Notes: generated by a model from the letters alone, not told the origin. 64,000 nt of DNA from Hamiltosporidium tvaerminnensis (GCA_022605425.2 JAKIMF020000011.1:124001-188000), one strand, 5' to 3'; shown: positions 51,531 through 61,892, numbered from the stretch's first letter. Numbers and translations: made by a program.

Positions 51531-53049
51531 AATTTTAATTTTTGCTAACTAATCTTATTCTACCTAGTTAAATCTTTATAGATAAAAATTAATTTTGGTT
51601 GTAAATTTACTTTTTTAAAAATATATTTTTTCTTAGATTCTGTAACTATGAAAAGATAGAAGTTTAGATTTAAAAATTCTCCGTGGAATATTATTAATCT
51701 AATAATATATTTAGATTTCTTTTTGTAAAAATATACCTTTTGTGAAGTTAGGGAATTTTACACCCCAAAAAGTTTAAAAAAATAAGGTGAATTCAACTAT
51801 AGTAGATAAAATAAATGAAAAACGGTTTTATAAGAATATCATCTAAAGTTGCTAAAAGAAAATTAAATTATATAAAAATAAGGAAAATAATAAAAAAAAC
51901 TGTTTTACTAACAAAAATTTAATGTGTAAATTCGAATCGGTTGTCACGGAGAAAGTAAAACTTGCCTTTCCACGTAACCTCAAACCAAAAAAATAATAAA
52001 GAAAACTCTAACTTATATAGTTTAGTAGATTTTTTTAGTATGTTTCGCAATTTTTCTTTTAATGGGAATTATGATATTGAGATTCCGTAGTCTGGGTAAT
52101 GTATATAAAATAGTTGGTCTGAAATAATGCAGGGCGAGGGATATGACAGATTGCAGTAGTGGTATGGTATATTGAGATACATTTTCAAGCTGCAATTGTT
52201 AGAAAAGAACCTAGAAGGAAGTAAAATGTAGAGTAAGGTGAAAAATGGGCAGCAAAAAGGTTGATCGGAGAGTAAATCGGAATAAAAACAGCTATTAATT
52301 TTATTTTACTTTTAGTTTTTCTCTTTTAATTTGATTTTATCGTATTATCTCTTAGAAGTATCACCCAATCCCGAAAGGGTTTGAATGAATTACAAATTTG
52401 AGTTCAAAAATACCTTTATTCTATCTGTAGATATTTATATATTAAAAACAAATATGAATTAGAAAGTGTCATTTTTTGAAAATTTGATCCTACAAAATTT
52501 CCAAACGTTTACTTTTTTTTAATTTTGTGTATATTTTACATTTTAAAGAAATGTATTTTTCTTTTTTATATATTTTAAAAAAAAAAATGTGTTTAAAAGC
52601 ATTATAAGGTTTTTTTTGGAATCTCTGGAATTTTTTATGCTTCAGTATTCTTACAACTTTTGTTATTCGTCACTATTTTTTCGAGCCTTTATGTTTTTTT
52701 CAAGTTTTGTATGAATTTAAGCGTATTTTTTATATTTTCAAAATTTTGTATAAATTTTTATGTTTTCTACATTTTTTCATTTCATTTTTGGAATTGTGTA
52801 CTATTTTTATGGATTGGTTTTATATTTATATATCTATCGCTGTTTTTAAATATCTATAATCTAGCAAATTTTTTCACATTCTATATACTTTTTGAAAAAT
52901 TTTAGCTTTTTTTCTTCAAAAAATGAAAATTTTTAAAAATTTTACAACTTTTTTAAGTAATTATGAATTACAATTTATTTTCTAGCAATTTTTCTAATAA
53001 TTTTCTATTTATTTTTAAATCGGTAAAAATACCTATATGATTTAATGGT
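51531..53049. other. AT-rich spacer between the left telomere-like tract and copy F
   Basis: A purine-rich stretch at about 52120-52290 and a T-rich stretch at about 52500-52990 are visible, with a single TTAGGGAATTTT in reverse orientation at 51749. An 81-codon Phe-rich frame in the T-rich part looks accidental. Confidence 0.4.
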
Positions 53050-54497
53050 ATTCATTCTTATAGCATTTAAAGAGGCTAACCTTAATAAACTTATAAATTT
53101 TACCATAATTCGAAGTTTTTCGGAATAAGGTTAACTTGTTTTTTTGGTTTTTTATTACATTCTGACTATTTAAAATCAATATCATCATATAAAAATAAGA
53201 TTTTTTTATCTTGATAATAATAGTCGTTTTTAACCAAAATATGGCCGTATTAATTTTTGTGAAATCGTTTTTAAAAGCTCTCAATATATTTATTAAAACA
53301 TTAATCATATAGAATATTGAAAAAGACCTTTGGATTTCTATATAAACTCATATTAGTTACTTTTTCGAAAATTGAGCAAATTGCAGGTAGTATATAAGTA
53401 TTGCTTCTTTAGCTTAAAAAGAATACAAATCCAATAAAAATAAAGATATACATATGAAAAAGTATTTAAAATTTCTTCTATACTATTTTAAAGAGGAAGA
53501 AGAAAAATGTTAATATTATCTTTATTGAAATATATTTGATAGTCTCTATATTTATACAGACATGCATTTATTATTCTTTACTATAATCTATATAAGTAAA
53601 TCGATATTTAAATCCCCTTAATATTCTATACAAAACAATTATTTGTTTTTTTACCATGAGTCTTATTGTATTGACTTAAAATATTTTTATTATAAGTATA
53701 TTTATTGTTTTTAAATAATGTTATTAAGTCTTTTTTAGACTTATATATTATACAGTAAAGATTTACAGAATTAAAATTAAATAAAATCGATAGTACAATA
53801 AAATATCTCGAGTGATAAATGTGTTTCTATACTAATTATAAATTAAAACCAAATTTAAATAAATGTTTATACGTTAATTATATGTCAATTTTAGTTTTCT
53901 TAATCTATTTCTCTTGTTTATTCAAAATTCTACCACTAATTCAAAAAATAGTTTAATTTTGTATTTTTTCGAGTTAAACTTGTTTATGAAGTCGTACATA
54001 TTAAACAAAGAAAAAATCGAATTATAGAATATTTCACGTGATATTTTAATTTAGTTTAACAATAGGTAATCCTTAAATAAATTTGGTTTTATATTAAACT
54101 AAATATTTTCTTATTTTTTAACTATTTTTACATATTTTTTTCTTGTTTGTATGTAAAGCTACAAATAAATTTTTAAACTTTTTTGAAATTAATTAAATAA
54201 AGTACTGTAAGAGAATGAATGATACTTTGATATCTAAATATATTCATAGATGAATATTATATTATAATAACTAGAAAATAAAGTATGTTTATGGAACGAG
54301 GCGGGCATTCTATTTCGCTAAATAAAATTTCTATGGATTGGGTATGTTGATTTATATTATATCATTCAATTATGATTTATTTACACAAAATATAAAAAGA
54401 AAGATAATTGATCATTAAATTTAAAAAACTTGGATTGAGCCTTAATCTATATGTTGAAGTATTCTCCACATGTGAACTAGAACTATTAGCCCTATAA
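53050..54497 (+). repeat. Long repeat, copy F, embedded in telomere-like repeats
   Basis: The conserved block at 53063-53368 and the following 1.1 kb match copies A-E, including ATATGGCCGTATTAA (53243), GATTTCTATATAAACTCATATTAG (53333) and the uninterrupted SINE target near 54245. The 3' part stops at about 54497, exactly where CCCTAA-type repeats begin, so the usual AATAAATGTG end is absent. Telomere-like tracts lie on both sides, although about 1.5 kb of other sequence separates the left tract. Confidence 0.65.
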
Positions 54498-54521
54498 TTT
54501 CCCTAACTCCGGTAGGGAAAT
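54497..54521. other. Palindrome at the junction of copy F and the telomere-like tract
   Basis: ATTTCCCTA, spacer ACTCCGG and TAGGGAAAT form a perfect 9-bp inverted repeat. It contains one telomere-like motif in each orientation and lies exactly where similarity to the repeat family ends. Confidence 0.6.
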
Positions 54522-56305
54522 ACAATTTAATGCTTTAAAACATTTATATAAATAATTTAAAATCTTTTTAGTTGGATTTTCTTACTTCCCTAACCGATTT
54601 AAATATAGTATTATTACCGACGCATGCAAAGTAAAAAACCCTATTAATACAAGAGATTTTAAAACCAAAAATTAAAAAAAATAGAGCATTATAAGTAATT
54701 ATAAAAGAAAAAAATTTATTAAATTATGCCTAAAGAATTTAGGGAGTAAAAAACGTCCCAACGAATAAAGCTATATATTTAATGTAAAGACAGTTTACAT
54801 TCTTCAATTATAGAGAGCCCTTATCAAAATTGTAATTGCAAAAATCAAAATTTTTTTCCCTATACAATTCCGCTTCCCCCTAACCCTATCTTTTTATACT
54901 CTAATACTTCTCTTGAATTACACAATTTAACTATTGTCAACCAAATATGTTACCTACCTTTTTTTAGGAAAAAAATTATTTTTAATTTTCCTAACCCTTC
55001 TCCCTAACCTGTCCTTTTTTTCCACTAAAAAATTATTTATAGTTCCTATGCTGTTTTTACTCCTTATTTTTTTACCAAAGAAGTTTCTGAAAATTCCCTA
55101 CCAATTGATTACTTCTTTTACCCTAACCCTTCCCTAACCCTTTTCCTTTCCCTAAACTCAGTAGCTCTTTTCCCTACCAAATGATTTATATTCTACTCTT
55201 TCTCTCCAAAAAAAACTTATTTCTCCCTAACCCTTTTTCCCTATACCTATTTTGTTTTTCCTACCTCCCCTAACTTTCTACACTCTCTTAAATACTTTTT
55301 GTTCCTTAAATTTTACTCGTAATACCCATTATTTTTTCTTAACTAGATGTTTTTCTTAATCCTACTAATTTTTTCTTAACCCTCCTTGAAGTTTCCCTAA
55401 CCTAATCATTGTATCAAACATTTTTCTATTTAACAAATATTATTTCTAAAATTGATTCTATCTTCTATTTAAAATCATTTCTTTTCGTATAAACAAATTT
55501 TCAACCTAACACAATTCTGTTTTCCCAAACCAGGATTCTGCTTGCCCTAACTTTATGTTATAACAGACTTTCTTTTTTCCTAACTTTTTTCTTGTTTCCC
55601 TACTTTTTTCTGTTTCCCTTAACTTTCCATTAATTTTTTTTACCAACTGTCCTTTCCCCAACCGATCTTGCAAAAATAGCTGGGGTAAAAAATATAAAAA
55701 TTTATAATGAATAATTTCCCTACTGAAAAAATAAAAAAGTGTTTTACCCGAACCTATTGTTATTAATGAGAAGTATTTTCCCTAACCCAAGTACTATCCT
55801 AAAGTATGGCACTTCTTTCCTAATTTGTGGCTTATAAACATAGTAATTTTTTTTACAAAAAATTTCTTTCATTTTCCCTAACTTATTATAAGAAATTTAA
55901 AAAATTTACGTTAAAAACTTCGTTTTTAAAAATAAAAAGACCCTACGGACACGAAAAAAAAATATAATTAACCTAACTTGCTTTATTAAAAACATTGGGC
56001 GAAAGTAGGGAAATATATACCCTAACCCTTTTAAAAAAGAAATCATATGAGTAGAATAAAAAAGGAAATAAAAGAATGATAATGAATTTTTAATTTTCTT
56101 CAAAAAAATTCGAGAAAGTTAATAAAGAATTAGAGAAAATGATTTACCGAATAGAAATATTTAAGAAAACTAGAGATGTCCGTACTGGGAAAATAAAACA
56201 ATCTCCTATTTAGACAATACCAAAACTTGACCCTAACCCTAACTGAATTGGTTAGGGGTGTTTCTTTATCTTTCACTGGTTCTGGGTTAGGGTAAGGGTC
56301 AAAGT
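54498..56305 (+). repeat. Degenerate telomere-like CCCTAA tract, right
   Basis: CCCTAAC motifs are denser than in the left tract. Doublets such as TTCCCTAACCCTT occur near 55000, 55120-55135, 55205-55235, 55775 and 56021, and two exact consecutive units lie at 56231-56243. The tract starts with a palindrome (54497-54521) at the edge of repeat copy F and ends in an inverted pair (56227-56243 and 56286-56302), after which G-rich motifs appear on the + strand to about 56490. Confidence 0.6.
56227..56302. other. Inverted telomere-like repeats
   Basis: TTGACCCTAACCCTAAC (56227-56243) and GTTAGGGTAAGGGTCAA (56286-56302) are inverted copies with 16 of 17 positions matching. A further GGTTAGGGG lies in the 42-bp spacer. 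Motif orientation changes here from C-rich to G-rich. Confidence 0.65.
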
Positions 56306-58099
56306 GATTATTCTTGGTTTTGCTTCTGAAATAAGTCAAGTGTAAAAGTGACTTTTTTGAATTTTTGGTAGTTATGAGGTTGGGGTCTTCAGATCGTGTT
56401 GGGGGAAAAGGTTGGCCTGGTAATAAAATAAATTCAGAATAATGAAAAGATGTTATTGAGTCAGGGTAAAGGTTGGTAGGTATAATAAAACCGTTCTTAT
56501 AAATTCTATCATTATTAGGTTTTTTTGTGTAAATTTATTTTTTCTTATCTATATAGATACAACATATAATGTTACAAATTGTTACAGACTTTTAACGGTA
56601 GTAAGTCAAAAGAGTATCTGAGAAATTTAATTTACCGGTATAAAATGTATTGTTTAAATAATTTGATATCTGCTTGGGATCTAAAATCTAAATATAGAAT
56701 TTTTATTTTTTAAAAAGGTTAACGTTTAAAAATCCCAAGGTTTAAATTCCTTTCGTTTCTGAAAACAATTCTAACTTTTTTATTTTAAATATTTTTCAAA
56801 AGAAAGAAACCATTAGTAAATTAATTCTAAAAAAATAATTTAATAATATTTATTGGTAAAAATTTTTTAGTCCGAATCGTAAAACATAAAATAAATTGTA
56901 AAACATTATCTAATGATATTTAAAAAATGTGTTAGTCTAATTACACATATTTACTATACTACTAGTAAAATGAAAGTATAATATTACTTTAAAAATTATT
57001 TAGTAGAAGATATTGCTACTATACGTCATCACCGTATATTTGAACCTAAGCAGATTACACCCAATTTCTAAGAAAGCATAAAATTTATGTAAATAAGTCA
57101 AAGCTGCTAGAAACAGAAAAAAAATTTTTAAGACTTCTTTATGAGATATGTTTTAATTAACGGAATAAAAACACGCACTAAAAAATCTAAAGATCTTTTC
57201 TTTGTTTCCCTAAACCATAAACCTAAAAATTAAAAAAAGCAAGAAGCATATATAAACTAGATAGGAGCACATATAAAAGACTTTTTATGATCCCTGTACC
57301 TTTACAGGACTTGTTTATTTGTTAAAGGTGAATTTGTACCATTTCTTTTACACCCCATTTACGTTGCTCCTGAATTTCTTTCGCGAAATAAACTATATTT
57401 GGTGACTTAGAATAATCTTAAATAGAAATTTTATGGCTTATATAAAACAGAGCCTTTAGACTCTAAATTCCTGCCTGTGCCCCGTTTGTTTTGTTTTAAA
57501 AAATAATACTTGTCGGTTAATCTTTGGCAAAAACCGCTAATCTCAAACTAGGTCAGGGAATAGAAAGAAAAATATGGGAGATACATTGCGTAATACTTTC
57601 TTTATATAACAAATCCTATGTGATAGCATTCAAATTAATTAATTGAAGGAATTTAATGCTTTTCTTGCAAGATAAAATGTAAAAAAAGAAAAATGTTTTT
57701 TAAATGGAAATTTAATTAATTTTTTTGAAAAAGTATATTTAATAACGAAAAACAATTTCAATGAAAATATTTATTTAATCCATTTGTTGTTTCTTCATTA
57801 AATTCCCTGTTTTTACATAATTTAATTTTTACAACTTTAGCTTTCTATTCTGAAGTCCGTTTGAATACAGGTATATATCTATTGGATAAGATAAGGTATC
57901 TTGGTTCTGCTCAATCTTTTTTTAGTATTCGAAAAACAAAAAATAATTTGCTATGATTGTAAAGTTTTTAATTAAATAATATTCCTGCGATATTATTTCT
58001 GTAACCGTTTGATTTATTTTTCTTCAATTAATATATTACGATATAATGTATTCTTCTTGTTCGTTGTATCTAATTAAATTTATTCGGCTTTGGATTTGT
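56306..58099. other. Spacer upstream of the LINE
   Basis: To about 56490 the + strand carries G-rich motifs (GGTTGGGG, GGGTAAAGGTTGG), the reverse-oriented continuation of the telomere-like tract. The rest is AT-rich with one CCCTAAACC at 57207. No gene is recognised. Part of the LINE 5' leader may lie within the last 200 bp. Confidence 0.4.
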
Positions 58100-58185
58100 A
58101 TGTTTCGCTTTTCAAAACTTAGATTACTACTGTCGAATCAAAAAAATTCATTAAAACTATAAATACGTAGCGAATTTCAGTATTC

Positions 58186-59094
58186 ATGAAAAAAACCGAG
58201 AGCTCGGAGTCAGACAATGATCCCACTATTCCAAGAATCAAATATGTGATTGGGAATCAGGCACCGAAGCTTCCCCATACGCCTAGAAAAAAGAGGGATC
58301 CGAATAAACCAAAACTACCCTGTCCGTATTGTTTCTCGTTAAATACATCGAATAAGGGTACGGGGAAAAACCTTAATGATCCCCGTACCTATTGCAACAG
58401 CTGTAAGCGATCTTATAGCACACAAATCGCTGAGAATTTTGCTTATGCGTTTCAAAATAAAAAGGGTGAAATAAACGAATCGGATAAGTCAAATATCGGT
58501 GTAACGAAAAAGACTAGCGATCCGGCTATTACTAAGCTTGTGAATTCCCCGCCGGAGGAAGAGTTTACTAATCTAAACCAGTCGAAATTGACCAAAGAAC
58601 AGATTGCGTTGGTAATTTCAGGTGAATCTCCGTTTCCTATTACAAAATATATATTTGTTTATTTTACAGGAATCAAACGTAATAGGACAAGGCTGTATAA
58701 ACTTTCCCTGCAATCAATTAATCAAGAAGTTTCGAGATATATAATAATATTAGACTTTTTAGGGGAATGTACGCTGGAAGTGATTTGTATAGATAAATAC
58801 AAATCAAAAATTGTTACATTAATTGAAGGTTTGCCAGCGACCTACCTAAAAAACAGTCCTGAAATTAATGAGCAGAAACATCTAAATGTTTCTGCTCTGA
58901 AAGAACGAATGAAAAAAATCTACCAAAGAAAAGAAAACAAAAATTTAAGATTAAAAAGATTTGCAGTTCGCTTAAACAAATTAGATGGGGAAGAACTGCT
59001 TGAGTTTCTCATGAGCGCCAATATAATGGCCAAAAGTATTGGCTCGGAAGAGAAACTCAACCCCAATAAAATAAAAAAAAATAATGTTGTATAG
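58186..59094 (+). CDS. LINE ORF1: zinc-ribbon, probable nucleic-acid-binding protein
   Basis: The product has 302 residues. Residues 1-45 are polar and basic with a KKRDPNKPK stretch. Residues 46-78 form a zinc-ribbon-like module with C46-P-Y-C49 and C70-N-S-C73, followed by KRSYS. The spacing and the pattern CPxC...YCxxCxRxxS resemble the N-terminal zinc ribbon of IS1 InsA-type proteins. The middle (about 120-230) is not recognised. Residues 238-267 are rich in Lys and Arg (KERMKKIYQRKENK) and could bind RNA. By analogy with other LINEs, ORF1 would package element RNA; this is inference, since no RRM or CCHC knuckle is visible. The start ATG is supported by the old copy, where an ATG at 8367 aligns in a conserved leader. 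The last 11 nt overlap the ORF2 start. The length is ordinary for a LINE ORF1. Confidence 0.85.
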   Translation: MKKTESSESDNDPTIPRIKYVIGNQAPKLPHTPRKKRDPNKPKLPCPYCFSLNTSNKGTGKNLNDPRTYCNSCKRSYSTQIAENFAYAFQNKKGEINESDKSNIGVTKKTSDPAITKLVNSPPEEEFTNLNQSKLTKEQIALVISGESPFPITKYIFVYFTGIKRNRTRLYKLSLQSINQEVSRYIIILDFLGECTLEVICIDKYKSKIVTLIEGLPATYLKNSPEINEQKHLNVSALKERMKKIYQRKENKNLRLKRFAVRLNKLDGEELLEFLMSANIMAKSIGSEEKLNPNKIKKNNVV

Positions 59095-59332
59095 TATTGG
59101 CTTTTTGAACGTAGGAGGACTTTCGGTTAAAAAAATAGAAATTATAAATTGTGTTTTATTGGATAATAAATTAGATATATTGGCTCTGGCAGAAACCTGG
59201 CGTGATGATATTGATAACTTAAATACAAACTATAGGATAGTTGCCAGATTGCTTTCTAAAAAGGTCAAGAAAAGATACTCAAATTCTGAAGGGATACTTA
59301 TTTTGGCGAAGAAATCTATTTACCCCAAATAA
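59084..59332 (+). CDS. LINE ORF2, N-terminal part: APE-type endonuclease (truncated by frameshift)
   Basis: This 82-residue frame begins at an ATG that overlaps the last 11 nt of ORF1, so translation by re-initiation or coupling is plausible. It carries the first half of an exonuclease-endonuclease-phosphatase fold. FLNVGGL has N9 at the position of the first catalytic Asn. LDILALAETW has E37, the metal-binding Glu. SEGILILAKKSI matches the next core strand. The frame then stops at TAA 59330-59332. The remaining endonuclease motifs continue in another frame from about 59324, so this is not a complete protein but the start of an ORF2 of roughly 910 residues. The old LINE copy at 9.4 kb has one more nucleotide in the same interval and keeps the frame there, which points to a one-base deletion (or sequencing error) at the CCCC-AAA run near 59324-59329. 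Confidence 0.8.
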   Translation: MLYSIGFLNVGGLSVKKIEIINCVLLDNKLDILALAETWRDDIDNLNTNYRIVARLLSKKVKKRYSNSEGILILAKKSIYPK

Positions 59333-59367
59333 TTCCTTCAATCACAGACTTTGGTATCTGTATAAAG

Positions 59368-61821
59368 ATGAATGATACATTACTGATATTCATATATAAG
59401 TCACCAGCGGTTTCTGCCTATAAAATTATCAATAAAATACCAAGTAAATATGAGGGCTTTGATGTCTTAGCATTGGGTGATTATAATTTGGAAAACTCTG
59501 TTGCTTACGAACAAATTGTTCTCGAACAGCACGCGGAATTGGGCTTATATGAAACAAAACTGGCACCATTCACATATAAGCACGGCTCCAAAACCTCAAC
59601 CCCCGATAAGTGCTTTTCCAATTTTAATGTTTCACCTGTTGTCATTGAAATTGAAGGAATGAATCATAAGCTAATAAAAGTGCAAGTTGGGCGGGTTGGA
59701 ACGCAATTGGAAACAAATTATAATATAAATCTTTTGAAAAACGCCGACACACTAAGCGAAGTAAGGAAAAGGATTGAAACACTGACAACTAAGAACGAAT
59801 TCTTTTTAAATACTCTGCCAATTGACGAAAAATTGAATTTTCTGCATAAGATTTTGCTAAAAGCGGCAAGAAAATTGCAAATCAGAAAACAGGTACAGAG
59901 GGTATCACATAACCCTATTTTGTCACACTTGAAAAGATTGAAAAGAAACAACTCAGCAAATAAGGATGCACATTCGGTGCAATTGTTGAGAAAGGAAATT
60001 AGAAGGTTAAGTAGGAAACTTAAACGATTGGGTGTGGAAGAAGGTAAGGTCAAACATAGTAACTTACAACCTTCCGAGCTGCATAAATTAGTTTGTGGTA
60101 GCAGTACAAAAAGAAAAATTTCTGAGAGACAAATAAAGTTTGCGGAATTGCAATTTAACAAAGAAGAATTGGTCCCTGTGTCTGAAACTAAAAAGAAAAT
60201 TGAGAAATTCTATTTGAGTATAAACAAAAAAAAAGACACGGAATGTGACAAATTGACAGGAATTACTATTGTGGAGTTATTGGATGAAATAAGAAATTTA
60301 AAATTGGGTAAGTCGGGGGGTTTGTCGGGCATACGAAATGAACTAATTAAAGCTTGCCCGATGAATTTTATTGGACATTTGAGTGTACTTTTTAACCAAA
60401 TTATATTGGAGAAGAAAGTACCTATGGCATGGAAATGCCATAGAATAAGACTTATCAGAAAAGAAATGAAAAGTTATAGGCTCATTGCGTTGATTGAAGA
60501 GACACGAAAATTGTTTGAAAAGTGTATTATAAGAAAGCTTTCATTTATGCTTTCTACTCGACAGACTGGTTTTAGAGAAAGACATTCTCCAATAGATAAT
60601 GCTTTGGGTGTTGATCATCTGTTAAGAAAGGGAGCTGGTAAGTTAATTTGTGTTTCATTAGATATAAAGTCGGCGTTTGATACAGTGTATAGGTGGAATC
60701 TTTATAAGAAACTAATTGTTTACCAATGTCTATCACTAAATGATACCCTTCTGATAGCGGAGCTTATTGAAAACAATTCGTACGTCTTGGAACATGGAAA
60801 CAGAAAAATCGATTGTTTTACGGCTTCAAGGGGTATACCACAGGGAAGTGTGCTTTCACCTAATTTGTATAATGTTTTCATTGATGACCTATTGTTGTAT
60901 ATTCCGCAGAATCTTAGAAAAAATCTGTTTATCTACGCTGATGATATTTTTCTATTTGGTGCCACACTAAAACAGATAAGGAAAATTATCAGATGTATAC
61001 AATTGCATGCATCTGATAACAAGTATGAGCTTAACCAACAGAAGTGCTTCTACAACGCGAATAAGAGATGCCGTATAGTTGTAAACGGTTCCCCTATAGA
61101 AAAACAAAGCCCTATGCATTATTTGGGGTATTACTTTAATTTGAAGGGAACGGATACCAATTCATCAATAAAAGAAACAAGAAAAAAAAGTTTGAAGGCG
61201 GCTATTGTTATGAAGAATGGACTTATTAAAAAAGTCGGCATAGGTAATAGTGGATATTATAGGCTTCTTTTGAAAGGATATGTGACGTTTATTAGACCAC
61301 ATTTGGATTATACAATGTTTTTATTGGCTGCTAATAAAACCTATGTTTCAGCAAGTGATAGAATCCAGAAGTCAGTCGTAAAGTATTTGTTTGGTTTGAA
61401 TCAGAAAATTCCGAGTGCTTTCTTATATGCCTTGTTACCAATAGAAACGATGATACAAAGATCCAATAGACTTACACTTTCACTTGGTTTGAGACTAATT
61501 ACGAATATTGATACTTGCTTGTATACTGATTTGATTCAACACAATACAAAGAATTTTAAGCATATAAAGAATATCTATGAAAAATATACATATGATACAA
61601 GAATAATCTCTAGGAAACTGTTGAAAGATTTTAAAAATGATTTTCTTAAAGATAATAGAACACTACTGGAACAAATAACTACCCTTAGATTTTATGATTT
61701 CAAAAATATTAGATATACTGATTTTACAAGATTATTGAATATTTTAAAGGAAGAAAAATTTATCCAATTACATGATATTGTTGCGTTTTTTATTGAAAAA
61801 AGCCGAAACCCTCCAATGTAA
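59368..61821 (+). CDS. LINE ORF2, main part: endonuclease C-terminus plus reverse transcriptase
   Basis: This frame of 817 residues is open upstream to about 59324, so the ATG at 59368 is internal. Residues 8-13 (FIYKSP) and 37-40 (GDYN, with D38 and N40) are endonuclease motifs. D80 lies in TPDKC and H100 in MNHKL; the usual Asp before this His is Asn here. The reverse transcriptase spans about 300-600. It shows SYRLIALI (369-376), motif A SLDIKSAFD (430-438, D432), motif B RGIPQGSVLSP (488-498) and motif C YADD (523-526). The following region with TFIRPHLDY (640-648) and RIQKSVVKYLFGL (665-677) is typical of Jockey/CR1-like elements. No RNase H and no C-terminal zinc knuckle are seen. The enzyme would nick chromosomal DNA and copy element RNA by target-primed reverse transcription. 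All core RT residues are present. Confidence 0.9.
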   Translation: MNDTLLIFIYKSPAVSAYKIINKIPSKYEGFDVLALGDYNLENSVAYEQIVLEQHAELGLYETKLAPFTYKHGSKTSTPDKCFSNFNVSPVVIEIEGMNHKLIKVQVGRVGTQLETNYNINLLKNADTLSEVRKRIETLTTKNEFFLNTLPIDEKLNFLHKILLKAARKLQIRKQVQRVSHNPILSHLKRLKRNNSANKDAHSVQLLRKEIRRLSRKLKRLGVEEGKVKHSNLQPSELHKLVCGSSTKRKISERQIKFAELQFNKEELVPVSETKKKIEKFYLSINKKKDTECDKLTGITIVELLDEIRNLKLGKSGGLSGIRNELIKACPMNFIGHLSVLFNQIILEKKVPMAWKCHRIRLIRKEMKSYRLIALIEETRKLFEKCIIRKLSFMLSTRQTGFRERHSPIDNALGVDHLLRKGAGKLICVSLDIKSAFDTVYRWNLYKKLIVYQCLSLNDTLLIAELIENNSYVLEHGNRKIDCFTASRGIPQGSVLSPNLYNVFIDDLLLYIPQNLRKNLFIYADDIFLFGATLKQIRKIIRCIQLHASDNKYELNQQKCFYNANKRCRIVVNGSPIEKQSPMHYLGYYFNLKGTDTNSSIKETRKKSLKAAIVMKNGLIKKVGIGNSGYYRLLLKGYVTFIRPHLDYTMFLLAANKTYVSASDRIQKSVVKYLFGLNQKIPSAFLYALLPIETMIQRSNRLTLSLGLRLITNIDTCLYTDLIQHNTKNFKHIKNIYEKYTYDTRIISRKLLKDFKNDFLKDNRTLLEQITTLRFYDFKNIRYTDFTRLLNILKEEKFIQLHDIVAFFIEKSRNPPM

Positions 61822-61845
61822 TGTTAGTACTTGGCCATACTAACA
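61822..61845 (+). other. 3' UTR hairpin of the LINE
   Basis: A perfect 8-bp stem, TGTTAGTA paired with TACTAACA, encloses the loop CTTGGCCA. It starts one base after the ORF2 stop codon. The old copy keeps the same structure at 11931-11954, with an intact right arm and two changes in the left arm. Stem-loops in LINE 3' UTRs are known recognition sites for the element's own reverse transcriptase, so that role is likely here but is not shown. Confidence 0.7.
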
Positions 61846-61892
61846 TAAATACTATATAAAATTCTTTGGATAAAGTGAATTACATGTTATTA

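Noticed and set aside
52660-52905. 81-codon Phe/Leu-rich ORF
   Set aside because: It is the translation of a T-rich low-complexity tract; the same holds for 24716-25071, 15740-15925, 54934-55137 and 62522-62707.
53042-53308. 88-codon minus-strand ORF in repeat copy F
   Set aside because: It covers the conserved repeat block, and the same stretch is interrupted by stops or frameshifts in every other copy.
56227-56302. Head-to-head telomere fusion
   Set aside because: A fusion of two chromosome ends would read TTAGGG then CCCTAA on one strand. Here the order is CCCTAA then TTAGGG.
57890-57913. Target-site duplication of the intact LINE
   Set aside because: TATCTTGG here and TATCTTAG after the 3' end share too few bases to be convincing.
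59311-59340. Programmed -1 frameshift in LINE ORF2
   Set aside because: There is no canonical X XXY YYZ slippery heptamer, and the old copy has one more base and a continuous frame, so a one-base deletion or sequencing error is simpler.
59718-60161. 147-codon minus-strand ORF
   Set aside because: It is antisense to the ORF2 coding region and exists only because of the ORF2 codon pattern.
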